Origin: Pipra filicauda | Taxonomy: Eukaryota > Chordata > Aves > Passeriformes > Pipridae | Assembly: GCF_003945595.2 (NCBI RefSeq) | Contig: NW_024104316.1 | Coordinates: forward strand, 682,001 to 746,000 | Length of the DNA stretch: 64,000 bases | Direction of reading: 5' to 3' | Shown here: in pieces, positions 45,819-60,100 of the stretch | How the letters are laid out: each line of letters opens with the position of its first letter | Numbering within the stretch: position 1 is the first letter of the stretch | The notes under the pieces: model-generated | The model's input: only the letters and a program-made list of their open reading frames with translations | Told to the model about the DNA's origin: nothing | Database searches by the model: none | Translations under genes and position numbers: made by a program

Positions 45819-48800
45819 TCAGAGGACCACCCGCCGGTCCAGCTGCTCTGCCCGCCCGGCTCGCTGGTGTCTTGCTTCCAGGTGCTTGTTCTGGACCTTC
45901 TCAAAGTGTTGCAGCAGCTCCGTGTAGTCGATGTTGGAGGCTGCTGTTCTCTTGAAGCTGGTACTGGGTTTGGTGTTGTCCCTGCAGGGTGGGAACAGAC
46001 AGTGAGGGTGGGGAGGGGTTGGGGATGTTGGTACTGTCATCATCCAGCACTGGAAGCACCAAAAGCTTGTCCTGAAGAAGTTGAGCTCAGCACATCCCTG
46101 TTATGCTGGTGCCCCATTAAACAACCCCAAAGACATGTATCAGTCCCCCAATGATGTGAGAAGGAGCCCAAGAGGCCTTGGGACAAGGAGGGGACAAGGA
46201 ACATCTCCATCTTGGCCCCACAGGGGAGGTTCAACCCCTCCAACATAGATGCTTCCCTCTATTCCAATCCATTCCAGCCAGAAGCAGTGAGGAAAGGATG
46301 CCAGAGCCCTGTGCCTCAGTTTCCCTGTCTCATTTTTTGAGCAAGCCAAAAATACCCAATGGCAGCAGGGACAGCCCCCAGGGATGAGCTCCGGTGGCTA
46401 AAACCCCCAAAGGCAGGCTCCTTAGGGCTCCAGCTATGGATGCTCAGCCCCATGCTGTCCCCATGCAAGGAAGGGGGGAACACCAGCCACAGGATGCCCA
46501 CAGGAGGATGGCAGGCAGCTCTGGTGGCCCCAGTATCCCCCTGGGGAGGGGGCAGCTGGGGCTGGCCGGTTATGAAAGCTGGCTTCGGTGTTTGAAGGAA
46601 TGTAGGTCAGAGTTAATCAGATGCTCAGGCCGTCTGACAGCTCGAAAAACCCCCACTGCTGGGTCTAGTGGGGGGGAAAAAAGGAGGGGGAAGCACGTGC
46701 AGCCCCCTCTCCACCCCCCCAATTAAATATCAGTGCTGGGTTGTGGGTAGGAGCTCGGCGCCGGAGGCCACGAGGGATAAAAGCCATCCCAGGGAAGCAG
46801 TTAAAAGCCAAGGAGCAACAACGGCAGCGGGGGGTTAATTCAGAAACCTGCCCATCTTGGGAGCTCTTTTTGTTCCCAGGCTCTGCCAAGGCAGAGCCAG
46901 CTTTACCATCAACCACCCCCCTCTATCCATTAGCCAAGGGTTGGAAAGCAAATGCCACTGGCAGCACCCCTGGGCAGGGAGCACGAGGATCTCGGCTGGT
47001 CCCCAAGGAGATGCTGCCCTTGCACATCTCATGGATCCCCAAAGGCCAGGAGTGGGAATGGAGCTGTCATCCAGAGGTGTTTGCACGGGTGCCGTGGTCC
47101 TTTTGGGTGCCACGAAGGCTGCCCAGGCTGCAGGGGGGACATTTTGGGAGCACCCCCCAGCTGCCGGAGTCTTTCTCCATAAACCTCCTTCCCAGCTCTG
47201 CTCGTTTCCATAGCGACCCCACAAGTGAAATTTTCCATCCCAGATGCCAAATGCCTGTGGATGAGGCACAGCCCTCCCAGGGTTACCAAATATAGACACA
47301 AAAAACCCCCCGAGCCAACACTCCCGGCCACGGGGACAAGGAGCAGCCACGGTCGCAACGGAGCTGGGGGCGAAAGCTGGAGCCCGGGGCTGAGCCTGGG
47401 ATCGGGGCTGAGCCTGGGATGGCAGGGATGCTCAGCTGTGGGGGAACAGCTGATCCAACCCCAGTGCCGATGCTGGGGGTCCGTCCCCGTGGCACTTACG
47501 TGGTCTGCATGAGCTCAGGGTCGGGCACGCACTGCAGGCGGTGGGACAGGAGCTGGAAGGCACTGCTCTGGGGCAGCAGCATCAGCAGCCCATAGAGAGC
47601 CTTGATCAGGTAGGGGTTGTTCTTCACGTCCAGCAGCTGCAGGCGGAGATCTGGGAGAGGACAGGAAGAGGATGGGGAGGCAGGGAAAATGCATTTCTCC
47701 TCCAGCTGTAAGAGTAGGTTCCTCCCACCCCATCTGACAGTCCTGTGGAGGCTCTAAGCCTCTGCCAGCTGACCCAAGGGGCCCCTGCATGGCACCTCTC
47801 TCCACTTCCATTAACTCATCCATTTTGGTGTCCCACACCGTCCCTCTCCTTGACACAGCCCTCAGCTGCCAGCGTAGGAAGGAGGAAGCTGCCTCCCCAG
47901 TCTCCCATTCCTGCTACTGCTCATCCCTGAGGTTCATCCCAGTCCATGCTGTCTGCCTGAGAACACACATGCAACATGGGATTGCTCCTCAGCTCCTGCA
48001 GAATTAGCAGAAATACTGCCCACCTGGAGCATCACATATCCAGAGGGCTGGGTGACACCCTCCCTGGGAGGCTCTGGAGCAGAAGGGATCCTCTCTGCCT
48101 GGCTCTGACGTTTCCATGTGCTGGGCCTCAGTGCTGCTCAACAGAGGGAAAACCACCCTCCAGTTCCATCCCTCACTGTGCTTACAGTGCTTACAGGGTC
48201 TTCTGGAGCCCTACAGACAACTGAAGTCCCACCTGGGGCAGCCCAGGGCATGAGGCAAGGTCTGTGCCCCAGCATCTCACCTCCTGCTTGTCACTCTCAC
48301 CTCTGGGGTCTCCCAGAGAATGGAGGCAAACCCAGAGATGCTACTTTATGGGGGACATGTCTGTATCCTGAGATGTGGAAAATAAGCTGAGTGGGGTGGA
48401 GAACCCTCAGTGAATAATTTTGGGCCATGGAAAATCACCACATACATGTGGGTGACTTACACAGTGGGAGAATCATCCTTGGGGTGAGGGACAGGGTACT
48501 ACAAGAGGGAGCATGACTGAGGGTCTCTACTGCCCAGCTGCTCTAACCCTCTTCCCCCAAACATTCCCCAACCTTGGCCCTATAAAGATGCCCCACAAAC
48601 TCCATTCCAGGACATTTCCCAACAACCGCAATGCCCTGCTGCACCTCCAAGGAGAAGCCCAGGGGCAGCAAACTGCCATCACAAGAAATCCTCCTGCAGA
48701 CACAGGTCACCCTGCCACGTCCCCTGCTGCCATCCCAGCTCCCAGTGTCACATCTCTGAGCCCCTGGTCAGGCACTGCTGCATTACCCAGTGGGAGACCC

Positions 48801-51162
48801 ACACTGCTGGACGCTGGAGGAAGCAGCAGGTCTCTTTTTTTTTAGAACTTAATTCTCCATTTACAGCAAAAAAACCCCTTGCTAAAGGCCCCAGCAGCAC
48901 CCATAATGCCACCCCGTGCATCCGAGGGTGGCACACACAGGGCTTCCCTCATCTGACACCCTACTCGTGCACCCCTGGAGACGCTCAGTGCGATCCAGTC
49001 TGTTCCCCCATCCCTTTGATGGATGCCAACGTCGCTCGCTCCCTTAACCTATATCTGGGGGGCACGCTGCCCCCCCCGTGCTGCCAGCATGCCCTTCTCC
49101 CGACGGGCAGCTCCAGAGCTGGGCAAACCTCCCGGCAAGAAGTCTCATAACTTCTGCTCTATTTACTCGTGTGGCGGCTGCCGCCTGCGATGGAGGAGCG
49201 GGGAGGGGGAGCACCGCGCGCCGCCCCTTCCCCACCCGGGGCTTCCTCCTTACACGTGAATATGGGGCACTCGATGAGCTGCACCAGCTTGTCCACTTCA
49301 GTGAGGAAATCCACAGTGACCTCCAGGTCCCCGCTGGATGTGGCTGATAAGGATGTTACCTTGGCAAAAGGTGTCTGGGCAGCAGCAGATGGCTCGCGTG
49401 GGTGATGCCCGGTGTGGGCCGTGGCTCTGCCAAACCCTCCCTGCACCATCCACGGCTCCTGCGGGATGCGAGCGGGCAAGGAACAGGCAGGGCTCGCATG
49501 CAGGCAGGGCTGAAAGGTCTGCAGGGTGGCCAAGGGATGATGGAGGGAGACAGGAGGAGCAGGAAAGGATGGGGGAACAGGCAGGCTGCTCAAAAGGCCG
49601 AGAGCAGGCAGGGTGATGGTGCAAGGGAGGACGCTTGCTTTTACCCTCCTGGCCCACGGAGATGGCATGTCTCCCAGAGGGAATGCCGGTGCGAGCCGGG
49701 AGGGGAAGCTGAGCGTGTTATTGAGCTTCTTCGCATGGAAAACTGCTCAGGGAGGCTTGGGGTTTGCTGGCACACAAAAATAATCATTCTGCTGCAGGCA
49801 GATGGTGAGCTCACAGGGAACTGCGCCGTGCTGGGCACTGCCTGCTCCTCATCAGGCCAGGAGGCCAAAGCCTTCATCTTCCTGGGAGGAAGAGGACGTT
49901 GAGGAGCCTCCCCTCCTGGGAAAGGGAAGGTCAAGCCTCAGTCAGAGCACGCTTTCCTCTCTCTACACCACAAAAAAAAGGATGACACAAGGGGAAGGGA
50001 GCTGGCACACGCCCAGCACAGGCTGCCCTGCCCCGGTAATGATGGGCTGCAGGGAGGAGGCTGGGCTGGCCTGCAGGGTGACCTTGGTGGCCACAGAGGG
50101 ACCAAGAGCCAGCTTGGCCACCGGTCTGGCAGAAAATCCCCAAAGGATACAATTTCTGGATGAGGTCATAGGCATGCTTGTAGTTCTGGGTAAGGAAGCA
50201 GAGGGACACAGTTGTCACAGGGTTGTGACACCAGGACCGGTACAGGCAGCAGAAGAGGTTACGGCTTTCCTGGGGAAAGAGGGAATCATTGGGATTTGGT
50301 CACCAGTGGGAACAAAGATGTGGTATGGAGAGCCCCAGGTACCCAACACCCACTCCCCGGGCTGGCAAGTGCCACCAAGACATGAAGGGACATTTCTGGA
50401 CCCACCAAGTCCACCTGGCATTGGCATGAGCCCACCAGCCTCAGGAGATGGAGATCAGGTGGGTTTTGGGGTGACAGTGTGATGAGGTGGCCCTCGGGGC
50501 TGCTGCATCCACCACAGGACAAGGGGCTAGAGGACAATGCTGTCCCATGCAAGGGGACACCACTGCATGACTGGCCTTCAGCAGGAGAAGTCTTCTTCCT
50601 TCTTCCCCCTTGCTTGGATGTCACTGGTCCTGGTGGCAGCTGCTTGGCAAATCCCACAGGCACGTTCCTGGCAGGACAGCTGAGGGACTGCGGGGCTCTA
50701 CTCCCGCTGTCACCTGTCCCCTGGCCTTGTCAGGGTGCAGGGAGGAGGCAGCAGCTGCTTGAGGGCTTGGGAAGCCCGTTCCCATCCCAGAGAGATAGAG
50801 TTGGGCACGTCCTCCAAGCCCCCCTCAACTCCTGAAGAGTGGAGGAACAAAGCAGTCACCTGGGCTCCAACCCTGGGACCTGCCAGGTGGGGACTGAGCA
50901 GCAAGATGCATCCCTATGTGGCTGCCTGATCCCCACCACCCCATTATGTCCCTCCCCAGCCACTGAGCCTGCTCCTGCTGCCCATACCGGGGTCTTCAGG
51001 TCCTTCAACTGGTTTCTCAGCTGGAAGAGCTCGGAGGACGTCAGCAGAATGGTGTTGAGGGTGTGGACCATGGTAGAGGCGAACTTGAGGTTCTCCTCCC
51101 GAAGCAGGATGTCTGCCATGGAGTGGAAGATGTTTTCTGCATTCAGGAGTAGACAAAGCTGC
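45819..51162 (-). CDS. VAC14: VAC14 component of the PIKfyve complex, C-terminal part (last 5 exons, 5' partial)
   Basis: VAC14 is the scaffold that holds the kinase PIKfyve and phosphatase FIG4 together on endosomes and lysosomes, controlling PI(3,5)P2. Exons in order: 50988-51162, 50151-50269, 49254-49333, 47500-47650 and 45819-45981. All are GT-AG and in frame, giving 228 codons plus TGA, about residues 555-782 of the human protein. Key peptides are [78 protein letters not shown] and the end [19 protein letters not shown] with the terminal DRRVVL. This is the FIG4-binding and oligomerisation region. The join before GDLEVTVDF restores a split Phe codon and the next a split Tyr codon. Upstream exons are not found to 64000 and must lie beyond the window. 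Confidence 0.96.
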
Positions 51163-54100
51163 CTGTGTATGAGAGAGAAGAGAAACCAGGGGGGAAGGAT
51201 GGTTAATAAGCACAAACAAGACTCTGATGCGAGCCTAATCCTCCAGAGAGGACCAGGGAGGAGATCTGGGTGCACCAGAGGCTGGGTGAGTGCGGTGGCA
51301 ACAGAAGGGAGACGCTATGGGGCAATACCAGTCTCTGCATTTGGAGGATGCAGGGCAAGAACAAAAAATAAATAAATAGCTGGGGTGAGACATATCCCTG
51401 GTCGTGCTGCTCTGGCAACCTTGCTGGCACCCACCACCACAGCTTGGTGCCACCTCCAGTCTACCCATGACCTCCCTCAGGAGGTTCCAGGGTTACTTTC
51501 CACCCTGAGCAGTGCAGGGAGTGTGCAGCAGCACCATTACAGAGGGCATGTGATGGCCCAGTCAGACCAGTATCCCACTGACACCAGGGAACATGCCTGT
51601 GAGCCTGGCCAGTGGGGAAAAACAATCCCTCCCAGCATTGTGCAACCCAGCAGCCCTGGAGCCAGAGGCTGCTCTTTGAACTCCACGCTCCAGCTGCCAT
51701 GAGATCCGGTGCTGGTGGCTCCAGAGCTCCAGCTGAAGCTGGAAGATGCCTGTGCTCCACTGGACATCCTGCCAGCAGCACTCTCCCCAAAACACGGCGT
51801 AACCAGCACTGCAGCCCACGATGATCTGCCTGGCTGGGTCACGGCAGGAATGTCCTGCTTAACAAACCTTGAGGCATTCCCAAGATTTTCAACATTTTTT
51901 AGACCAGAAACAAAAAAAAACGATTTTTTTTTTCTCTCTTTTTTTTTTCCCCTCCCACATTTGTTTGGATTTGGGGATTTCCTGTTTTTCTCCAGGCTCT
52001 TGTCTTCTTGGGCAGTTTGTCTGAGGACACCTGAAACGCTGCCCAGCACCAGCTCAGCTCCCCAGCGTGGGCATCAGAGAGACAGAGGGAAGCCCACCTG
52101 GCTCTCCAGCATCCCAGCTTCTCCTGAAACAGCAACTCTGCTTTCCCCCAGCTCCTACCAAACACCATTCCCCACCAGATAATCTTAGCTGGACATCAGA
52201 TTTCCACCTGGAGGTATCTTGGAAAGGTTTCAGAGGCCAAACAAGGAGCAGCTGCTTGGTTTGGCCAGGAGGTGGAGGGCACACCAGAACTCCCCCCACC
52301 AAGGTCATGTTTTCACCTCCTGGGGTGAGGAGGAGGAAGGAGGCGAGTTTTCAGCCCCCATCCCTGTGAGGAAGGATTAGTGGAAGACTATGTGGCTGTA
52401 GTTAGACACCAAAGACCATACCCTAAAGCCTGGTGGTTTAGGGATGCAGGAGGAGAATGAAGAGACAAGATTTTTCCCTCTTCAACACGCGGAGGAAGAA
52501 ACCCCCCATCTCTCTGCCACCTCCTCTTCGTGCCAAATAATCCGTCCCCTCCTCACCCAGCGCCGGCTGCTCTCCATCAGCAGCTCCCGCATCCCGCGTG
52601 GCTGCCACCGGACAATGGGATGCTCTGTGCGGGATTTTACATAACCCAGCCCGGCCATCGCCCTGGACCCCGCTAAAATGGAACGGGCTGTGATAAATAA
52701 GCTCATTTATCCCAATTATTCTTACGTAACTGGCTGCATTCATGGGGATGAAAACGCTTCCCTGATTTCTCGCCGCTTGGACGCGGGTTGGCTGGAGGAG
52801 GGAGAGCGGTGGGAAAGTGAGGCATGGAGGGAGGGAAGGGGAAGGCAGAGGCTTTTAGTCCATCCTGATGGGGCCAAAAGCAAATCAACGGCTCAGTGCT
52901 GCAGGCAGGATCTGGTCATTGCCAGCTGTGGCAGATTAAGCCCAGCCTGGGTACAACCAAGCCCAGCCCAGGGGTAAGCTGGCTCCACACTACCCTTCTC
53001 CACTAAGAGGGGACAACTGGGTGCCCCATCCTTGCTGAACTTCCTCCAGCAGCCACGCTGGGCACTTAGACTACGAACTGGGATGATTTACTGTGCCCAA
53101 AGAGGGGAGAGGTCCTCCAGGGACAAACACCAGGATAGTTTTAGCCCCAGCTGCAAAGTGCTTGGTGTGCTGGTACAGCCGGGGACTGGCTGCACTGCTC
53201 GTGGCTGGCAGGGAGCTGGTGTTTTTCACACAGGGAGAAAGGCTACAGAAAGAGCTCAGCAGCTGCCCCGCAGAAAGGCTCAGAAAGGCTACAAGCAGAA
53301 GCCTGTTTGAGCATGGAGGAGCCCCATTTGCCCTGGAGAGCATGGAAGGCAATTCAGTGACCTTCGAAGCTCCCCTTGTCTGCCCACAGTGAGGATGCTG
53401 GTCAGGTCCCCCCTCTGCTGCTCCTCCATGGAAAAGGAAGGCTCTCGCTTTCCATAAATAGGAGCTCTGCCATTTGGCTGGCGAGCGCCGCGCTCACAGC
53501 GAGCGGGGGGCTGAACGCGAGACGCTTTCTAATTTCAGGCCTGGTTTTCATTAGTGAGGAAGGGTTGGGATTGTCCCCCCCCTCCTTTCGGTGCCACTGG
53601 GGAACTGGAAACTGTCAGGGTGTTAAAGGAGCAGCCGTGTGGAGACCGTCCCTGCGCTTCAAAGCCGTGTCACCCCACGGGGATGCCGCCCTGCCTGGGC
53701 ACCAACCCCTCCAGCTGCCCCCAGGCTCTCTGGGAACCACCAGCAGAATAAGTTTGCCAATGCACAGCATCCTCCCGTGGCACAGGCAGAGACCTGAACT
53801 CCCCCCCAATGAAGCCCCTTGGTCGGCACATCCCAAAACAGTCCCCCAAAGGAGGGGACAACTGGCCGGCCCTGCAGCTGCCGGCCTCTGTGACAGCAGC
53901 CAGCAGCTGAGCCCAACTGCCAGCACCAGGCGGCTGCTGGTGGGATGGGAGGGTCCCCCGGAGCCCATCCCCTGGGAGGCTTCGATGGCACGAGGGGAAC
54001 GCCAGGCTGGCTGGGAGGAGGCAGGGCAAGGGGCTGAACAGGGGACAGGTGGCTTCTACTGAGATGCCGGTGGGGTGGCTGTGGAAGGGGACAGGGCAGA

Positions 54101-57100
54101 GGGGACAGTGAGTGGGAACCATACCCCTTATATGTACACTCCAGAAATACATCCCAGATACACATATCCCATAAACACAGGGGGGTGTGTGTATATATAC
54201 ACACACACCCCCCTTTAATATACATATCTCCCCAAATATATGCGATGGGATGATGGAAGGAGCTGGCTAACCCCCCCTGATGCATCATTACAGTGAGATG
54301 CCTCTCCCTAGAGCTCTCCCTGCATCTCTGTGGGTGACACGTGCATCCCCTCATCCATGAGGACCCAGAGAGTCCCCAGGGACGTCCTGGCATGGAAGAA
54401 GAGGGGAAGAAGTGTCCCCAGGGAGGCAGGAGCTGCAGAGCATCACGGCACCACGCTGGAGACATTAGGCAGCCGGCAGCACAGGCACATGGTGATAATG
54501 AAGTGAGGTATTTAGGCCATTAAAATTTAACTCCTTAAATTAAAAGGGTTATTCAAGCCTTTCCGACGGAGCCAAGGAATGCGTCTGCAGGCAGATGGGA
54601 GGCAGGGTGTGCCTGCAGCGTGGGGGACACCCCGAGCACAGTGGGGCTCCCAGGGGACCCAGCGGGTCACCTCCAGCCCCTGCTGCAATCACGGGACCCT
54701 GCCCTCCCCTTGCCTAAAGGACTCCTCGACAACACAACGCTGGCCAAGGAAAGAGCCACAGAGGTCACCACAGGCTTTGCATGGCCATGTCACCTTGGGG
54801 TCCCCCTGCCTCTCTGATCCAGCAGCCAGTGCAGCAGTGTCAGTTGCAACAAATTCCCATCACACAAATGATTGGTGGTGTGGGATGGGGTATGGGAACA
54901 AGTGGAACAGGGATCACACAGGGGCAGGGTGCTGCTGCGGGACAGCATGCCGGAGCCCAGGGGATGTTGGAGAGATGGGGTGGCTTTAGAGCCACATCTC
55001 CAATTAAGGGCAAGCCCCGGCATCCCTCCCAGTCCTCTTGCTTTGACAACTCGATGCCTGGAAACCAGCTAATCTAAACATCATCATTTCAGGGAGCTGT
55101 CTGAGCTCCCATCCCGCCTGCTCGTCCCTTTAACCACTTCAGCCCCATCCCTGCCCTGAGCCACCCCGCAGGAAAGGGACAGCAGAGGGTCAGGGTGGCC
55201 CAAAACTTGCTCAAAGAGGGTGAAACTCTGTGTTTTCCTAAAATTAAAAAAAAGTTAAGATGAAATACAGCCTAACTGTGGAACCATCCCCTCCACTGGG
55301 ACCTGTGGGGAGCCTGGGGGGGAAACACTGCTGGTCCCGTCCCATTGCCTGGCCACCATCCCGCTGTGTTCAATTAAGCAGGTGCTTCTTCATTAAGCAC
55401 CAGCGATTCGCTTTATTAGCTCTGGGCTAATAGACATGGGGCCCCAGCTGGGAGAGGACTGTGTCTCGTCCCACTTCCAGCAACTGGGACAGAGCCGGAG
55501 CTGGGGAAGGAGCTGGCTGAGGCCAGGGGAGCAATGCTCCAAGGGGCTCTGCTCCGCTTTTCAGCTCACGAGTCTGACAACAACTTCCACAGCTGTGAGG
55601 AGGGCAGAGCCCCTCCATCCTTCCTCCCAACCCTCCTCTTCCTCCGCTCCCTTCCTCTCTCCTCCCCAAGGCTTTTCCCCACCCTTCCTGCCCGCTCCGG
55701 GCTCCCCGGGAGATGCCCTGGCTTAACACGCCTGCCCAGGGAATCCACAGCCTCCATGATGCCCATTGCCCATCCCCATTCCCCTGAAATCCTCCTGCCA
55801 GGAAAAGCAGTGTCCCCAGCCTGGCCCAGCAGCTGGGATCCTTTAGGAATTTGCAGAGGAAGCACGGATAAAATTAGGACTGGAAGGAGAGAAGGAGAAG
55901 AGAGCAAGCAGGGAAAGCACAAGGATGCCATTCCCCCATCCTCTCCCTCCACAGTGGCAAAGAAAATCCCAGTCCTCCATTCTAATCCCCCCCTTTCCCG
56001 AATCCAGGCTCCAGAGCAGCTCCTCCAGGCAAGGGAAACCATGGCAACCCCGGCAGCTCCCGCTTTACAAAATTCATAGCGTTTAATGGATTTCGAAGGG
56101 TTTGGGAGGTTTAGGAGCAGGGAAGCTCCTTCTGCAGGAGGCAGGTTTGGGGAGGAGAAGGACCCTCATCAACTCTGGCTCCTTGGAATGATTATCAAGC
56201 TCCCCAGGGGAAACTCTGTGAAAGCTGCAGACCAGAGACGTGCAGACCCTGGGAGGAGATGTGTGGATCTGGGAAGGAGATGTGTGGATTCTGGGAGGAG
56301 ACGTGTGGATCTCAGAAAGCTGGAGAGATGAGCCCTGCAATGCCTTCGCTTGAAAAGGGAAAGGTGCAGAGTGTTTCACTGCAAACAAGAGAACCCTCCC
56401 CCGGAGCGTCTGCCCTGCAGAAGCCTCAGCACGAGAACTGCCGGCGGAGCCGCGGTGCCAGCGTGGAGCTGGACGCTCCCCCGGGATCCCTGGGGATCCC
56501 CAGAGCAACCAGTGCCTGAGAGCAGCACAGAACAAATGCACATCAGTATTTCAGACCAGCTTCAACTGGTGAAACAGCACCACGGTCCTGCAGAGCCTCA
56601 GCCCGCGGCTTCTGCTCCTCCTGGTGCTCCCCTCGGCACACCAGACTGCCGGGATGGCCTCCCCACTGCCCACTCGCCCACCAAAGCTGACAGTCCAGCC
56701 CAAAGCTGGGCACATCCACCTTGACTCGTGATGAACTCAACCTGGTTCCCACCTTGGACACAGCCCCCTTCAGAGAGGTCACCTTCAGTTATCCAAGCAG
56801 ATATCCAACACCTCCGGACACTCACGTGATCAGTGAAATGCCCCCAGCTCCACACCAAACATGAGAGGGAAACAGGGCCGTAGCAAGGAGAAGGAAGACT
56901 TTCTTCAGAAGAAGTTTCTTCTTCTGATCATCTTCAGCACAGAAGAGGATCAACCACCAATATCCTTTGGGAAGGGCCAGAAGCTGGAAGACAACTAAAT
57001 CTGAAAACTTAATGGTCCTCTCAGCCCAAGGCATGGCCCAACTCTCAGACACAACACAGATCAATGTGTCAGCTCCTCCAAGGTGAAGCCCACTAGATAG

Positions 57101-60100
57101 ACCACAAGCACCAGCCTCCAGCTGCCCATGCTGGTGTGTCCCATGAGTTTCCTTGAGAAAACTTTATGGTGACTTATGGATAAAGCTGTCCTGCCCACAG
57201 AATTCTGGAATGGTTTCTGTTGGAAGGGACCTTAAAGACCATCTCATTCCAAATCCCTTGCCATGGGCAGGGACACCCTCCACTAGACCAGATTGCTCAA
57301 AGCCCTATCCAACCTGGCCTTGATGACCTGCACTGATGAGCCACTGATGACCTGCAGAGCTTACAAAACGCTGTAGGAACATCTGAGCATCTACAGGAGA
57401 CTCATGTGGAAAACAGGAAACCTACCCCTTCCGAACCCTCCAGGAAAGCAAAAAATAACCCTCCTTAAAGCATTTCTTCTCCAGCTTTTAAACTTGCCAA
57501 CGACTTGATGGCAAAATGGACAGAAAAAGCAAGTCTTGCCCCGGGCTCTTGGGGCTTCAAGCCCCAGGCAGGAAGATGGGCAACAGCGTTACAGCACGTG
57601 CCTGGCTCCAGCCCACCACTCCAGCTGAGAGGAACGATTCATGGACAAGTGAGCCCTCCAGAGCCTGACCCCAGAGGGGCACTTACAGTGGGCAGTTATG
57701 TTTTCAGGTAGGCATCCTCTGTGTGGAAGAGGAGGAAGGGTAGAGGCTGGCTGAGGAGTGGGGGAGACGCGTGGAGCAGCAGCAGATCCTTCCTCTGAGA
57801 CGTCCCTTCCCTTTCAGGCTGACAGCTGTGGCCTAATTTTCAAGAAAACTGACAAGCGCCTTATTTCTCCCCCTATAATTTCTCTTCACTGCAAATAAAA
57901 TAGGTTAAAGGAGCGGGTGCAGAGCTGTGGCAACAGGAGCTGGGAGAGGCTGATCCTGTTCAGGGCGTGCACAGCCTGTAGAGAGAAGGGAGGTGTAGTC
58001 CCTGCGCTTACCCTTCCACATCACTTTGCTTTAAGATGAAGAAATAAAAGTGCTTCTGTTCCTAGAAGTATAGCCAAGGAGCAGACTGCTGTCCTAGAGG
58101 TGGATGAGCCTTTGGATCTCCCTGTAGGGAAGGCAAGTCTGGGGGAAGATGGTCCTGCTGGGCATCTCTAGACCTCTGAAAGCAGAGGGATAGAGTATGG
58201 CAGGAACACAGTGTGTGTTCGAGCGTGAAGCTTTCCAGAAGGAAAGGAAAAAGGGACTGGAAGGAGGTGGCAGTGTCCCACGGCTCAGGGGTGAGCATGC
58301 CCTGGGGTGGGAGGTGAAGCTGCCTTGTCTCTTCTACCAACAACTTGAGCACATCCTAGAGCTCAGGAAGGAGGTGCCTGTGAGTAATTCAGTGAGCCCT
58401 GCTGCACTCCCTGCTCGAGTGTCAGCTGAAAAAATACCCCACTTGTGCCATGGTTTAGACGTTCCAGATGTTATTTCAGCTCTAGTGCTGGGCTTGCCTC
58501 CACACCCGCTGCCTCTCACTGCCTTTCAGATCACAGCTGGATCACGATGCCTGCCCTGTCTTCCAGGCCAGGATCCCTGGAGGGATCCCAAGGAGGGATG
58601 CAGCCTGAGGAGCCCTGCTCCCTTAAACCCTCCAAGGCCCATAGATGCACAAGAGGAGGGCAGATAGATGCTCTCTGCCCTGCCAGGCCCCCAAGAAGCC
58701 CAGTGCTACAAGATGACCAGCTCCAGGTGCAGCAGAGCACAGAGAGCAGCTCATGCACTGAAGGGAAGCACTAACTGGAAGGTGCTCCAACCAAGGTGGC
58801 CTTTGCACAGCTCTATGCTTTCAGTGGGGAGTTATAAATGTCCCATCCAGATGTATCTTGTCCCAGGATATCCCACCCTGGGAGCAGCATGCCCAGCCAG
58901 ACCTACTGGCTGAGGTGAGCTTTCCTGGTTTTTAACTGAGTGCCCTGTGCCTTGGAGACAATGCTGAGCAAGATGCCCCAGAAGACAGGTGGGGGGCAAA
59001 CGCCGTTATTCAGCCTGATTTACTGACTCTTCCCTCCACAAAGATGAATAAATTGAGCTGTCACAGTTGCAGACTCAGAAAGGGAAACACCATCAGAACA
59101 CTCAAGCCTCAACTGACGGGATCAGACAGGTTAATTCAGCAGCCAAAACCAGCCCCTTGTCTGCACTGATCTCTGCTTCCCCATGATGAGGGTCCTCACC
59201 CCATCAGCCAGGCAAGGAAAATTTGGGAGACACCTTGGAAGCTGCTTGTGCTGAAATGCTGCTCTGCATGATGCAATGGCCAGCAAGCAGGGGAGCTGTG
59301 GGCTTCTCTCCCCACTGCCCAGCCCACCTTCTCCCAGCTCCCCCTTCCACAGCCCGCTTTTCCACAGCATTCCTGCTGAGATCCTGGGGAAAGTGCTGGG
59401 AGGAAGCAAATATCGCTGCCTGGGGACCTGCCCTTTGAAGGAACTTGGCCATTTTGGGAGGATTTTCTTCCCCTACGCACACTTCCCCTTCCTCCCCTCC
59501 ACCCTCTCACTGACCCAAATTAGTCCCAGCCCACTCGGGCGCTGCCGCTCACATGTGGTTCCCATTTTTCTACAGGAAAACCCATCAAATCCTTCCAGGC
59601 AGCTCCGAGTACGTCTGGTCTCGGTGCAGCTTTGGTGGGTTAGGACAGTGAACTCATTTCCAGGGCCTGTGCACCCCAGTCCCCCTGGCCCAGCCCAGTG
59701 GAGGCATCTCCTGTCCTTCCCTGGGGGTCTTGCCCTAGGAGGGAGCTGGCCAGGGCTGGCCCAGCTCCTGCTCTCCCAGCAGGGATAATCCTTAGGCAGA
59801 GCAACCAGGCTCCTTCACTGTGAAGATCACGCTGCTGGTGACTGCTGGTGTGTTGCAACCCTAGATCCAACCTCTAGCCTCGGGAAAACTGGGTTTTCCC
59901 TGCGGCTCCTGCTCCGTGGGGCTGGGAGGGTATTGGAGAGCCCAGAACGATGCCCCAGAGCCTTGGTGAACTAAAACCTCAATAGACACATGTTCCTGTG
60001 GGCTTGTGGAGCCCACTGCATGATGTAAGAGGTAACTGGAGAGCTGGGGGTTTTTGGAGGTACAGTGGGGTTACTGGCTTCCACCCCAAATTCCCATTAG

